Shown: positions 1 through 6,924 of the stretch, in pieces
Numbering within the stretch: position 1 is the stretch's first letter
Layout of the letters: the number at the start of each line of letters is the position of its first letter
Assembly: GCA_001311545.1 (NCBI GenBank)
Contig: BBBL01000055.1
Span: forward strand, 1 to 8,341
From: Thermus kawarayensis JCM 12314
Lineage (GTDB): Bacteria; Deinococcota; Deinococci; Deinococcales; Thermaceae
Length of the DNA stretch: 8,341 bases
Reading direction: 5' to 3'
Program-made: the position numbers and the translations under genes
The notes under the pieces: generated by a model
The model's database searches: none
Told to the model about the DNA's origin: nothing
Seen by the model: only the letters and a program-made list of their open reading frames with translations

Positions 1-1579
1 GGAAGGGCGGCCTTCCGCTACCGGGAGAAGAGGCTTTACGTGGACTACCTCCGCCTTTCCGGCAAGGGCTCCTGGGAGGGTGGGGGGTACTGGAGCCCCG
101 AGGGGAGCGACCTCTATCTGAACCTGAGGGACACCGTCTTCACCCCCGTGCTCCAGGTGGTGCCCGCCCTCAAACCCTACCGGCCCGAGGCCTCGGGAAC
201 CCTCCTCGCCCGGCTCAGGCGGGACGGTTTCCAGCTCGCCTTTCAGGACTTCCGCTTCCGCCTGGGGCCCGTGGCGGGCTACCTGCAAGGGGCTTCTGGC
301 CCTGAACGGGGGGCGGAGGCGGAGGGGGAGCTGGTCCTGAGCGCCCCTTCCCGGGCCGGGGGCGGCTTGGCCTCGAGGGAAGCCTCGGCGACTTCCGCGT
401 GACCGCCCAAGGGGCGGTCTCCCTCCCCGGGCTCAAGGAGGATACCCCCGCCCAGGTGGCCTTCCGCTACCCCACCTACGGGGTGGAGGTCCGCCTGGGG
501 GAGGCCGAGGTCCAAGGCACCCTCTTCCCCCTGCGCCTCGCCGGGTACGGCCGCCTTCCCCTTTACTACCCGCAGTACTACCTGCAGGAGGGCCTCCTGG
601 ACGTCAAGGGCTTCTTCCTCTACGAGGAGAAGGGCGCCTACCACCTCACGGGGAACGCCGAGGTGGTGAGGGCCCGCCTGGCCTTGCCCGAGGGAAGCCA
701 GCGCCAGCTCAAGGAGGGGGTGGCGGTGGGGAGGCCCGGGCCTCCCTGCCCCTCTTCTTTGACGGCGTGCGCCTTTATGCGGAAAGGGGCATCCTGGTCC
801 AGGAGAGCCTGGCCCAGGGGGAGCTCAGGGGCGAGGTCTACCTGGGCGGGACTTACCAGGACCCCTTCCTCACCGGGGAGGTCCAGGCCCTCTGGGGGAA
901 CTTCCGGCTCTGGGAAAGCCTCTTCGCCCTGGACCCCACCGCGAGCTTCCTCCGCTTCCGGCCAGACCGGGGCATCCTCCCGGAGTTCGCCCTGAGGGCC
1001 CAGGCGGAAACCCGGGGCTACAAGGTGTTCCTCGAGGCCAAGGGGGAGTTCCTCCGGGAAAACGGCCGGGTCAAGGTGCGCCTCGAGCCCCACTTCACCT
1101 CCGAGCCCCCCCTCACGGAGCCCGAGATCTACGCCCTCCTCACCCTGGGGACCCGGACGTGGCCCGCCTTGGGGAAACCCTGCCCCAGGCGGCCTTGGGG
1201 GCGGCCTTGGAGAACCTGGTGCTGGGCCAGCTTGAGCGGGAGCTCTCCCGCGCCTGGGCCTGGACCGCTTCCAGGTGCAGGTGCCCCTTTTCCAGGGCGG
1301 GGAGCTGGAGGCCACCCGCTTTTCCGTGGGCAAGTACCTGAGCCCGGAGCTCTTCCTGGCTACGAGGTGGACCTCCGGGGGGAGCAGACCTTCTCCGCCC
1401 AGTACCGGAGGGACGGCCTCACCTTCACCCTCTCCTCCACCTTCCTGCCGGGGGACGGGAGGCTTGCCCGCTTCAGCTTCGCCCTGGGCTACGACCTCAC
1501 CCAGGCCCTGGGCCTGACCCTGGCCCTCGAGGCCAACGACGCCACCCGCTTCAGCGTGGGCGCGGCCTACCGGTGGTAG
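1..1579 (+). CDS. TamB-like translocation/assembly module protein, C-terminal part (frameshifted)
   Basis: The 5' end lies outside the window; the protein is open from base 1 in frame 1. TamB proteins are anchored in the inner membrane, span the periplasm as a long beta-rich taco-shaped fold and act in outer-membrane biogenesis or lipid transport, which fits the diderm envelope of Thermus. Visible: many short amphipathic beta repeats, then the family's C-terminal signature [14 protein letters not shown], a [17 protein letters not shown] helix, [19 protein letters not shown] and a terminal aromatic residue (YRW stop), like an outer-membrane beta-strand end. Five one-base losses are needed to read through: near 360-370, 725-740, 1150-1156, 1253 and 1359. 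After repair the segment is about 527 residues. The early part alone would be hard to identify; the C-terminal motifs carry the call. Leads by 12 nt into tdh. Confidence 0.8.
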
Positions 1580-1591
1580 CATGGCCCCGGT

Positions 1592-2621
1592 ATGCGCGCT
1601 TTGGCCAAGCTGGCCCCGGAGGAGGGCCTAACCCTGGTGGACCGCCCTGTGCCCGAGCCGGGCCCCGGGGAGGTCCTGGTGCGGGTGGAGGCGGCGAGCA
1701 TCTGCGGCACCGACCTCCACATCTGGAAGTGGGACGCCTGGGCGAGGGGCAGGATCCGCCCGCCCCTCATCACTGGCCACGAGTTCAGCGGGGTGGTGGA
1801 GGCCGTGGGCCCCGGGGTGAGGCGCCCCCAGGTGGGGGACCACGTGAGCCTGGAAAGCCACGTGGTCTGCCACACTTGCCCCGCCTGCCGCACGGGCAAC
1901 TACCACGTCTGCCTGAACACGAAGATCCTGGGCGTGGACCGGGACGGGGGCTTCGCCGAGTACGCCTCGTGCCCGCCGAAAACGCCTGGGTGAACCCCAA
2001 GGACCTCCCCTTCGATGTGGCGGCCATCCTGGAACCCTTCGGCAACGCCGTGCACACCGTCTACGCCGGAAGCGGGGTCTCGGGGAAGAGCGTCCTCATC
2101 ACGGGGGCGGGGCCCATCGGCCTCATGGCGGCCATGGTGGCCCGGGCGAGCGGGGCCGGGCCCATCCTGGTCTCCGACCCCAACCCCTACCGCCTGGCCT
2201 TCGCCAAGCCCTACGCCGACCGCCTGGTGAACCCCCTGGAGGAGGACCTCCTAAAGGTGGTGCGGGAGGTCACGGGGAGCGGGGTGGAGGTGCTTTTGGA
2301 GTTCAGCGGGAACGAGACCGCCATCCACCAGGGCCTCATGGCCTCATCCCCGGGGGCGAGGCGAGGATTTTGGGGATCCCTTCCGACCCCATCCGCTTTG
2401 ACCTGGCGGGGGAGCTTGTCATGCGGGGGATCACCGCCTTTGGCATCGCGGGGAGGAGGCTCTGGCAGACCTGGATGCAGGGCACCGCCCTGGTCTACTC
2501 GGGGAGGGTGGACCTTACGCCCCTCCTCACCCACCGCCTCCCCTTAAGCCGCTACCGGGAGGCCTTCGGCCTTTTGGCCTCGGGCCAGGCGGTGAAGGTG
2601 ATCCTGGACCCCAAGGCCTGA
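1592..2621 (+). CDS. tdh: L-threonine 3-dehydrogenase, zinc- and NAD-dependent (two frameshifts)
   Basis: Cytosolic medium-chain dehydrogenase oxidising L-threonine to 2-amino-3-oxobutanoate with NAD+, the first step of threonine breakdown to glycine and acetyl-CoA. Catalytic zinc ligands C38 and GHE (H63, E64), the conserved H90, and the structural zinc lobe C93, C96, C99, C107 are in place; the Rossmann motif GAGPIG is at about 172-177 with an acidic residue (SDP, about 196) ending the second strand. The numbering matches the E. coli enzyme at C38, H63, E64, H90. One base is missing near 1965 (should read [13 protein letters not shown]) and one near 2342 (should read [12 protein letters not shown]); repaired length is 343 residues, normal for the family. 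The ATG at 1592 gives the usual [12 protein letters not shown] start. No clear ribosome binding site is seen; it may be co-transcribed with the TamB gene. Ends in a strong terminator. The usual partner kbl is not in the window. Confidence 0.95.
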
Positions 2622-2637
2622 GGCGGCTATTTCGGTT

Positions 2638-2680
2638 CGGGGGAGAGGGGGCGTGGCCCCCCTCCCCCGTTAAGGTTTTT
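2638..2680 (+). terminator. Intrinsic terminator after tdh
   Basis: Arms 2638-2650 and 2657-2669 pair with 12 G-C/A-T pairs and one A/C mismatch (2646/2661), closing a 6-base loop. The hairpin is followed by TTAAGG and a run of five T (2676-2680). It begins 17 bases after the tdh stop codon. Confidence 0.8.
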
Positions 2681-2741
2681 GTAAGCCCCCCTGATGGAGA
2701 ATGGGGATAGGGACCATAGGGGTCCCGGAAAGGGAGGCAGT

Positions 2742-3314
2742 ATGCGTAAGGGCAAGGGATACGGGCTTCTCGCTAGGGGCTGGCTCTGGGTAGGGCTCCT
2801 TCTAGGGGTTGCCGCCTGCAGCGTGCCCTTCAACTACGAGATCAACGTCCTGAACTTTACGGACCTCTCGGGAACCTTCACGGTGGGGCAGGGGGGGATC
2901 AGCCCCAACCCCAAGACGGTGGGCCCCGTGGAGATCCGCTACACCCCCGACAGCAGGGTGAACCTCACGGGGGCTACCCTGGACTACAAGGTGTGCTTCA
3001 CCTCGGAGACGCCGGGGGCGAGCTTCCAGGGGAGCGTGGTCTACACCGCCTACCTGGGCGGGGATGGGGGGACGCTCTTCCAGGACGCCAACAAGCTGGC
3101 CGAGGGCACCAAGGAGGTCTCGGCCCTCTCCACGGGGGCGGTGTGCGTGGAGGGGCAGGCCCAGGCCACACCCGCCCAGGTCCAGGCCCTGCAAAGCGGC
3201 ACCTTCTACGTGGGGGCCAGGATCTCCGGGGACGCCACCAGCTCCCAGGAGGCCACGGTACGCTACCAGACCGAGCGCTTCCTCCTCCGGCTTTCCGGGA
3301 CGGTGCGTCCGTAG
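2742..3314 (+). CDS. Small secreted lipoprotein of unknown function
   Basis: I do not recognise the family. The 190-residue product opens with a basic N-terminus (MRKGKGYGLLARG), a short hydrophobic stretch (about 14-24) and a lipobox VAAC with C26 as the lipidation site, so signal peptidase II processing and membrane anchoring are expected. The mature part has alternating hydrophobic/polar residues rich in T, S, G, V and Y, as in beta-sandwich proteins, and two further cysteines (C85, C135) that could form a disulfide. The start is fixed by the AAGGGAGG ribosome binding site at 2730-2737 and by the signal peptide; an in-frame ATG at 2694 would put 16 polar residues before it and is unlikely. 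The frame is intact. It stands alone between two hairpin terminators, so it is probably its own transcription unit. No clear promoter hexamers could be assigned in 2681-2729. Confidence 0.8.
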   Translation: MRKGKGYGLLARGWLWVGLLLGVAACSVPFNYEINVLNFTDLSGTFTVGQGGISPNPKTVGPVEIRYTPDSRVNLTGATLDYKVCFTSETPGASFQGSVVYTAYLGGDGGTLFQDANKLAEGTKEVSALSTGAVCVEGQAQATPAQVQALQSGTFYVGARISGDATSSQEATVRYQTERFLLRLSGTVRP

Positions 3315-3334
3315 GGGCCTTCTCTAGGGACGTG

Positions 3335-3364
3335 GGCCCCGCCCCAAGGGCGGGGCCTCGCTTT
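3335..3364 (+). terminator. Intrinsic terminator after the lipoprotein gene
   Basis: A perfect 10-bp GC stem (3335-3344 with 3348-3357) closes a CAA loop and is followed by TCGCTTT, a weak U tract. It begins 20 bases after the lipoprotein stop and separates that gene from the sugar dehydrogenase. Confidence 0.7.
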
Positions 3365-3392
3365 GGGGTAGCCTCTTCCTTAAGGAGGGGCT

Positions 3393-4453
3393 ATGCTGAG
3401 CCGGAGGCGGCTTCTTTGGGGGCTTCTGGGCCTGGGACTTTCCCGGGCCCAGGCTTGAGGGCCGAGGAGGTGGTGGGGGGCCTCGAGGTCCCCTGGGCCT
3501 TGGCCTTCCTGCCGGACGGGGGGGTTCTGATCTCGGAGAGGCCCGGGAGGATCCGGCTCTTTAGGGAGGGAAGGCTTTCCACCTACGCCGAGCTACCCGT
3601 CTACCCCCGGGGGGAGTCTGGGCTTTTGGGCCTTGCCCTCCACCCCAGGTTTCCCCGGGAGCCCTACGTCTACGCCTACCGCACCGTGGAAGAGGGGGGC
3701 CTGAGGAACCAGGTGGTGCGCCTTAGGCACCTGGGGGAGAGGGGGGTACTGGACCGGGTGGTCCTGGACGGCATCCCCGCCCGCCCCCACGGCCTCCACT
3801 CGGGGGGCCGCATCGCCTTCGGCCCGGACGGGATGCTCTACGTGACCACGGGGGAGGCCTACGAGCGGGAGCTCGCCCAAGACCTGGCCTCCTTGGGGGG
3901 GAAGGTCCTCCGCCTCACCCCGGAGGGGGAGCCCGCCCCCGGAAACCCCTTCCTGGGGCGAAGGGGGGCGAGGCCCGAGGTTTACAGCTACGGCCACCGC
4001 AACCCCCAAGGGCTTGCCTGGCACCCCAGGACGGGGGAGCTCTTCCTGAGCGAGCACGGGCCGAGCGGGGAGCAGGGCTTTGGCCACGACGAGGTGAACG
4101 TGGTCGTTCCCGGGGGGAACTACGGCTGGCCCAGGGTGGTGGGAAGAAGGAACGACCCCCGCTACCGCGACCCCCTCTACTTCTGGCCCCAGGGCTTTCC
4201 CCCCGGGAACCTGGCCTTCTTCCGGGGGGACCTCTACGTGGCGGGCCTCCGGGGGCAGGCCCTCCTGAGGCTCGTCCTGGAGGGGGAAAGGGGAAACTGG
4301 CGGGTTTTGCGGGTGGAGACCGCCCTCTCCGGCTTCGGCCGCCTCAGGGAGGTGCAGCTCGGCCCCGATCACGCCCTCTACGTCACCACCTCCAACCGGG
4401 ACGGCCGGGGCCAGGTGCGTCCCAAGGACGACAAACTCCTCCGCCTCCTTTAG
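3393..4453 (+). CDS. PQQ-dependent aldose (glucose/sorbosone) dehydrogenase, secreted (one frameshift)
   Basis: Soluble six-bladed beta-propeller dehydrogenase that oxidises aldose sugars with pyrroloquinoline quinone outside the cytoplasm. Seen: signal peptide MLSRRRLLWGLLGLGLSRAQA with a twin-arginine-like SRRRLL motif and an AQA cleavage site; the family core GGLEVPWALAFLPDG, RGESGLLGLALHPRF, GLHSGGRIAFGPDGMLYVTTGE (its H136 aligns with the catalytic histidine of soluble glucose dehydrogenases), YGHRNPQGLAWHP and EHGPSGEQGFGHDEVN, then GGNYGWP. A missing base near 3455 separates the signal peptide from the rest (repaired ...RAQALRAEEVV...); repaired length about 353 residues, normal for the family. 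The ATG is chosen for its strong AAGGAGG site at 3382-3388 and because it gives a proper export signal. The T. thermophilus homologue has a very similar sequence. Ends 9 nt before mtnA. PQQ synthesis genes are not in the window, so the cofactor source is unknown. Confidence 0.92.
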
Positions 4454-4456
4454 GCT
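4451..4456 (+). promoter_or_regulatory. Possible -10 element (TAGGCT) for a leaderless mtnA transcript
   Basis: TAGGCT fits the TANNNT -10 pattern and ends exactly 6 nt before the mtnA GTG, which would make the start codon the first transcribed base. No -35 match is visible, and the element overlaps the stop codon of the preceding gene, so chance or simple read-through in an operon is just as possible. Confidence 0.25.
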
Positions 4457-4462
4457 TAGGGC

Positions 4463-5452
4463 GTGGAGCGGATCCTGCCTTTCCGCTTTGACGAGGAGGA
4501 GGGGGTCTTCTGGCTTCTGGACCAGAGGCGGCTTCCCCTCGAGGAGGCCTGGGTGCCGGTGCGCACCGCCAGGGAGATGGCCGAGGCCATAAGGGCCATG
4601 GTGGTGCGGGGGGCTCCGGCCATCGGGGTCTCGGCGGCCTTCGGCGTGGTGCTGGCCCACCTAAGGGGGAGGACCCCCTGGAGGCGGACCGCTCCTGAGG
4701 CAAAGCCGCCCCACGGCGGTGAACCTCTTCCACGCCCTGGACCGGATGCGCCCCCACTTTGGGGACCTAGAGGGGAGCCTAAAGGAGGCCAAGGCCCTCT
4801 GGCGCGAGGTGGAGGAGACGGAAAGGGCCATAAGCCGCCACGGGGCGAAGGTCTTGAGGGGCCAGGTCCTCACCCACTGCAACACCGGGCCTTTGGCCAC
4901 GGGGGGCTTCGGCACCGCCCTCGGGGCCATCCTCGAGGCCCACCGCCAGGGGCGGGTCACCCACGTCTGGGTGGACGAGACGAGGCCCTACCTCCAAGGG
5001 GCCCGCCTTACCGCCTTTGAGCTCATGAAGCGGGGGTCCCCGCCACCCTCATCCCCGACAGCGCCGCGGGGTTCCTCATGCAGCGGGGCCAGGTGGACGC
5101 GGTCGTGGTGGGGGTGGACCGCATGGCCCTGAACGGGGACTTCGCCAACAAGATCGGCACCTACGCCCTGGCGGTGTTGGCCCACCACCACGGCATCCCC
5201 TTCTACGCCGCCCTGCCCCTCTCCTCCGTGGACCCAAGCCTCCCAAGCGGGAAGGGCATTCCCATTGAGGAGCGCCCCCCCGAGGAGGTCCTGGAGCTAA
5301 GGGGGGTGCGCCTCGCCCCCGAGGGCTTTCCCGCCTACCACCCGGCCTTTGACCTGACCCCCCACCGCTACCTCACCGGCATCGTCACGGAAAAGGGGGT
5401 GCTCTACCCCCCCTTTGACGAGGCGCTGAGGGATGCCCTGGGCCTTTCTTGA
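4463..5452 (+). CDS. mtnA: S-methyl-5-thioribose-1-phosphate isomerase (three frameshifts)
   Basis: Converts 5-methylthioribose-1-phosphate to 5-methylthioribulose-1-phosphate in the cytosolic methionine salvage pathway. Motifs in order: [24 protein letters not shown] (substrate loop), the catalytic cysteine in [12 protein letters not shown] (C140 after repair), [13 protein letters not shown], and the catalytic aspartate in [19 protein letters not shown] (D220); C-terminal [14 protein letters not shown] ending. It belongs to the eIF2B-like fold and is often misnamed an initiation factor subunit. One base is missing near 4667, one near 4690 and one near 5036 (repaired [20 protein letters not shown] and [16 protein letters not shown]). 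Repaired length 330 residues, normal. The GTG start gives the usual [10 protein letters not shown]-terminus; no Shine-Dalgarno at a good distance, so either coupled to the upstream gene (9-nt gap) or leaderless. The 3' end overlaps comF by 20 nt. Confidence 0.94.
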
Positions 5453-6046
5453 GGGGCTTCTTGGGCACACCTGCCCGGGCTGCGGGGGAAGGCTGGACCG
5501 CCCCCTGCTTTGCGCCGCCTGCCGGGCGGGGCTTAGGCCCTGGGTGCGGGAGGAGTTGGTCTACCTGGGACTACGGCCTGAGGGGAGGGTTGGTGCGGGC
5601 CCTGAAGTACGGCAGGCGCTCCGGCCTCGCTCCCCTCCTTGCGGCTCCCTTGGCGGAAGGGGTGCGGGAGGCGGGCTGGCCCCTCCACGGGGTCACGGCG
5701 GTGCCCACCCTTCTTCCCCGGCTCCTCCTCCGGGGCTATAACCCCCCTGAGCTCCTTGCCCGGGAGACTGGCCCGCCTCCTCGGCCTCCCCTACCGCAGG
5801 GCCATCCGCCGGGTGCGCTACGCCCCGAGCCAGCCCTCCAGGGGCAGGGCCCGCCACAAGCTCCCAGGGGACCTCTTTGCCCCCGCCCTTAGGGTGGAGG
5901 GGGCCTGGCTTCTGGTGGACGATGTGCTCACCAGCGGGGCCACCTTCCTGAGGGCCAAGGAGGCCCTAAAGAGGGCGGGGGCAGACCGGGTCTACGGGGC
6001 CTTTATCGCCGTGAGGGACCCGGAGGCCTTGGGCCCTTACCGGTAA
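5433..6046 (+). CDS. comF: ComF-family phosphoribosyltransferase-like protein (two frameshifts)
   Basis: ComF/GntX family: an N-terminal zinc ribbon joined to a type I phosphoribosyltransferase fold; in naturally competent bacteria ComF is linked to DNA uptake or processing of incoming single strands, and Thermus is highly competent. Seen: CPGCG at C14/C17 and CAAC at C27/C30 (zinc ribbon), [13 protein letters not shown], the family motif [28 protein letters not shown], and the PRPP loop [12 protein letters not shown] with acidic pair D162-D163. The reading frame moves 3 to 1 near 5570 and 1 to 2 near 5768; here the simplest repair removes one base each time (giving VYLDYGL and [12 protein letters not shown]), unlike the missing-base pattern elsewhere, though loss of two bases would also work. 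Repaired length about 203 residues, usual for the family. Start ATG lies inside the mtnA end, implying co-transcription and translational coupling. Confidence 0.88.
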
Positions 6047-6054
6047 GGGGCACA

Positions 6055-6081
6055 TTCCTTACAAGGGGTTTCCCCTAGACT
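6055..6081 (+). promoter_or_regulatory. Possible promoter with small hairpin upstream of the DUF4258 gene
   Basis: TAGACT at 6076-6081 fits TANNNT and would place a start site near 6088, leaving a short leader with an AAGGGGG ribosome binding site (6089-6095). The -35 candidate TTCCTT (6055-6060, 15-nt spacer) is poor. A perfect AGGGG-TTT-CCCCT inverted repeat (6064-6076) fills the spacer; it could be an operator or a weak terminator for comF, and nothing in the sequence decides. Confidence 0.25.
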
Positions 6082-6104
6082 GGGGCGCAAGGGGGTGGTT
6101 CCCC

Positions 6105-6507
6105 GTGAAAAAGCCCCGCCTCCGCCGCCTCCCGGACCTCCTTCCCCACCTCAAAGAGGGCCGCTACCGCCTGGGCCCCCACGTGGCCCGGCACATGCTC
6201 CAGGAGGGCTTCACGGAGCTGGACGTCCTCCGGGCCTTGGAGTGGGGGAGGGAGCTCGCCATCTATCCCGAGGACCAGAGGATGCTCGTCCTGGGCTACA
6301 TGGTCTTTCCCCCCAGCTTCGGCTTCCCCTCCACGTGGTTCTGGAGTACGCCACCCCCCGCCAGGTGGACATCGTCACCGCCTTCATCCCCAAGGACCCC
6401 TACAGGGTCTACTCCAGAAGCGGCTTGCCGCCATCCTGCGCTTTGACGGGGCCCTCGAGGAGGTGCGCTGGACCAAACCCTTGGACCTCTACCCCGCCCG
6501 GGAGTAG
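6105..6507 (+). CDS. DUF4258 domain protein (two frameshifts)
   Basis: Small cytosolic protein of a family with no established function. The family pattern is visible: RLGPHVARHMLQEGFTELDV (the 'H..RM..RGIT..DV' opening), then RALEWGRELAIYPEDQRMLVLGYM, and RLPLHVVLEYA...VDIVTAFIPKDPYRV (the 'lHVV...iiTvy.P' ending), followed by a charged tail ending DLYPARE. The frame is 3 at the start, 2 after about 6314 (one C missing from a run of seven) and 1 after about 6417; repaired length about 134 residues. The GTG at 6105 is preceded by AAGGGGGTGG at 6089-6098. Its last 19 bases overlap the end of the convergent Fur-family gene. Some DUF4258 proteins resemble toxin-like folds, but no antitoxin partner is seen here. 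Confidence 0.75.
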
Positions 6508-6866
6508 CACTGGGGACAGCGTCCGTAGACCGTGACCTCGTGGGCCTCGGCCAGGAAGCCCGGGGGCAGGTGGGTGAGGGCCAGGTCGCACCCCAAGAGC
6601 TCGTACACCCGGCCGCAGACCCGGCAGAGGAAGTGGTGGTGGTGGGCCTGGCCTGCCCGCTCGTACCTCGGGGGCTCCCCGGGCAGGGCCACGGGCACCA
6701 GAAAGCCTTCCTCCTGGAGGTTCCTCAGGTTGCGGTAGACGGTGGCCAGGCCCAAGGAAGGCACTTTCTTGCGGGCCAGCTCCAGCACTTCCTGGGGGGA
6801 GAGGGGGCGGTCGGTCTCCAGGAAGACCTCCCGGATGGCCCGCCGCTGCCGGGTGGAGCGCTCCAT
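6489..6866 (-). CDS. Fur-family metal-responsive transcriptional regulator
   Basis: Intact 125-residue DNA-binding repressor. N-terminal winged helix about 3-70 with recognition-helix motif LGLATVYRNLRNLQEEG (38-54); dimerisation/metal domain with AHHHHF (H75-H78), and the structural zinc cysteines C81-C84 and C117-C120. It lacks a histidine where B. subtilis PerR has H37 (here R20, judged by eye), which argues against a classical peroxide sensor; Fur, Zur or another metal sensor remain open. The ATG at 6866 is chosen because it gives the usual start of the family (MERSTRQRRAIREVF); longer in-frame starts at 6884 and 6902 would add 6 or 12 non-homologous residues. No proper Shine-Dalgarno precedes 6866, but TATCCT ends 7 nt upstream, suggesting a leaderless message. 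Divergent from the YibE/F gene and convergent with the DUF4258 gene. Confidence 0.9.
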   Translation of the reverse strand: MERSTRQRRAIREVFLETDRPLSPQEVLELARKKVPSLGLATVYRNLRNLQEEGFLVPVALPGEPPRYERAGQAHHHHFLCRVCGRVYELLGCDLALTHLPPGFLAEAHEVTVYGRCPQCYSRAG

Positions 6867-6870
6867 GCTT

Positions 6871-6908
6871 AGGAGGATAACCATCTGAGAAGAAATTTTC
6901 ATCCTCCT
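6871..6908. repeat. 8-bp inverted repeat in the fur/yibE-F intergenic region
   Basis: AGGAGGAT (6871-6878) and ATCCTCCT (6901-6908) are perfect inverted copies 22 bases apart. On the minus strand the distal arm is a Shine-Dalgarno-like AGGAGG directly abutting an ATG (6902) and the proximal arm is its complement, containing a possible -10 TATCCT (6879-6874) for the regulator gene. It could be an operator, an RNA hairpin hiding the AGGAGG, or coincidence. Confidence 0.45.
6886..6901. promoter_or_regulatory. Candidate operator: imperfect palindrome TGAGAA-N4-TTTTCA
   Basis: Two 6-base half sites (5 of 6 positions symmetrical) separated by GAAA form an AT-rich island in otherwise GC-rich DNA, inside the 58-base gap between the Fur-family gene and the divergent membrane protein gene. 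Fur-type repressors bind AT-rich palindromes and often control themselves and a neighbour, so this is the natural place for an operator. The assignment is inference from position and symmetry only. Confidence 0.4.
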
Positions 6909-6912
6909 GCGA

Positions 6913-6918
6913 TACAGT
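6913..6918 (+). promoter_or_regulatory. Possible -10 element (TACAGT) for leaderless yibE/F transcript
   Basis: TACAGT matches TANNNT and ends 6 nt before the ATG at 6925. There is no ribosome binding site in between, consistent with transcription starting at the start codon. No convincing -35 is seen. Confidence 0.4.
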
Positions 6919-6924
6919 TGACCC

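Noticed and set aside
638..1582. Long minus-strand open frame (314 codons) opposite the TamB gene
   Set aside because: Low-complexity Gly/Pro/Glu/Ala-rich translation typical of antisense frames in GC-rich DNA; the plus strand carries clear family motifs.
2679..2714. Promoter for the lipoprotein gene built on TTGTAA (2679-2684)
   Set aside because: At 17 nt spacing the downstream hexamer is TGGGGA, not a credible -10; other TA-containing candidates have wrong spacing, so no promoter was annotated.
2993..3392. Plus-strand extension of the aldose dehydrogenase frame upstream into the lipoprotein gene
   Set aside because: It crosses a terminator and overlaps an intact lipoprotein gene; the ATG at 3393 with AAGGAGG and a signal peptide is far better, with one missing base joining the two frames.
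3593..4660. Long minus-strand open frame (355 codons) opposite the aldose dehydrogenase gene
   Set aside because: Same low-complexity shadow pattern; it runs across the boundary of two well-supported plus-strand genes.
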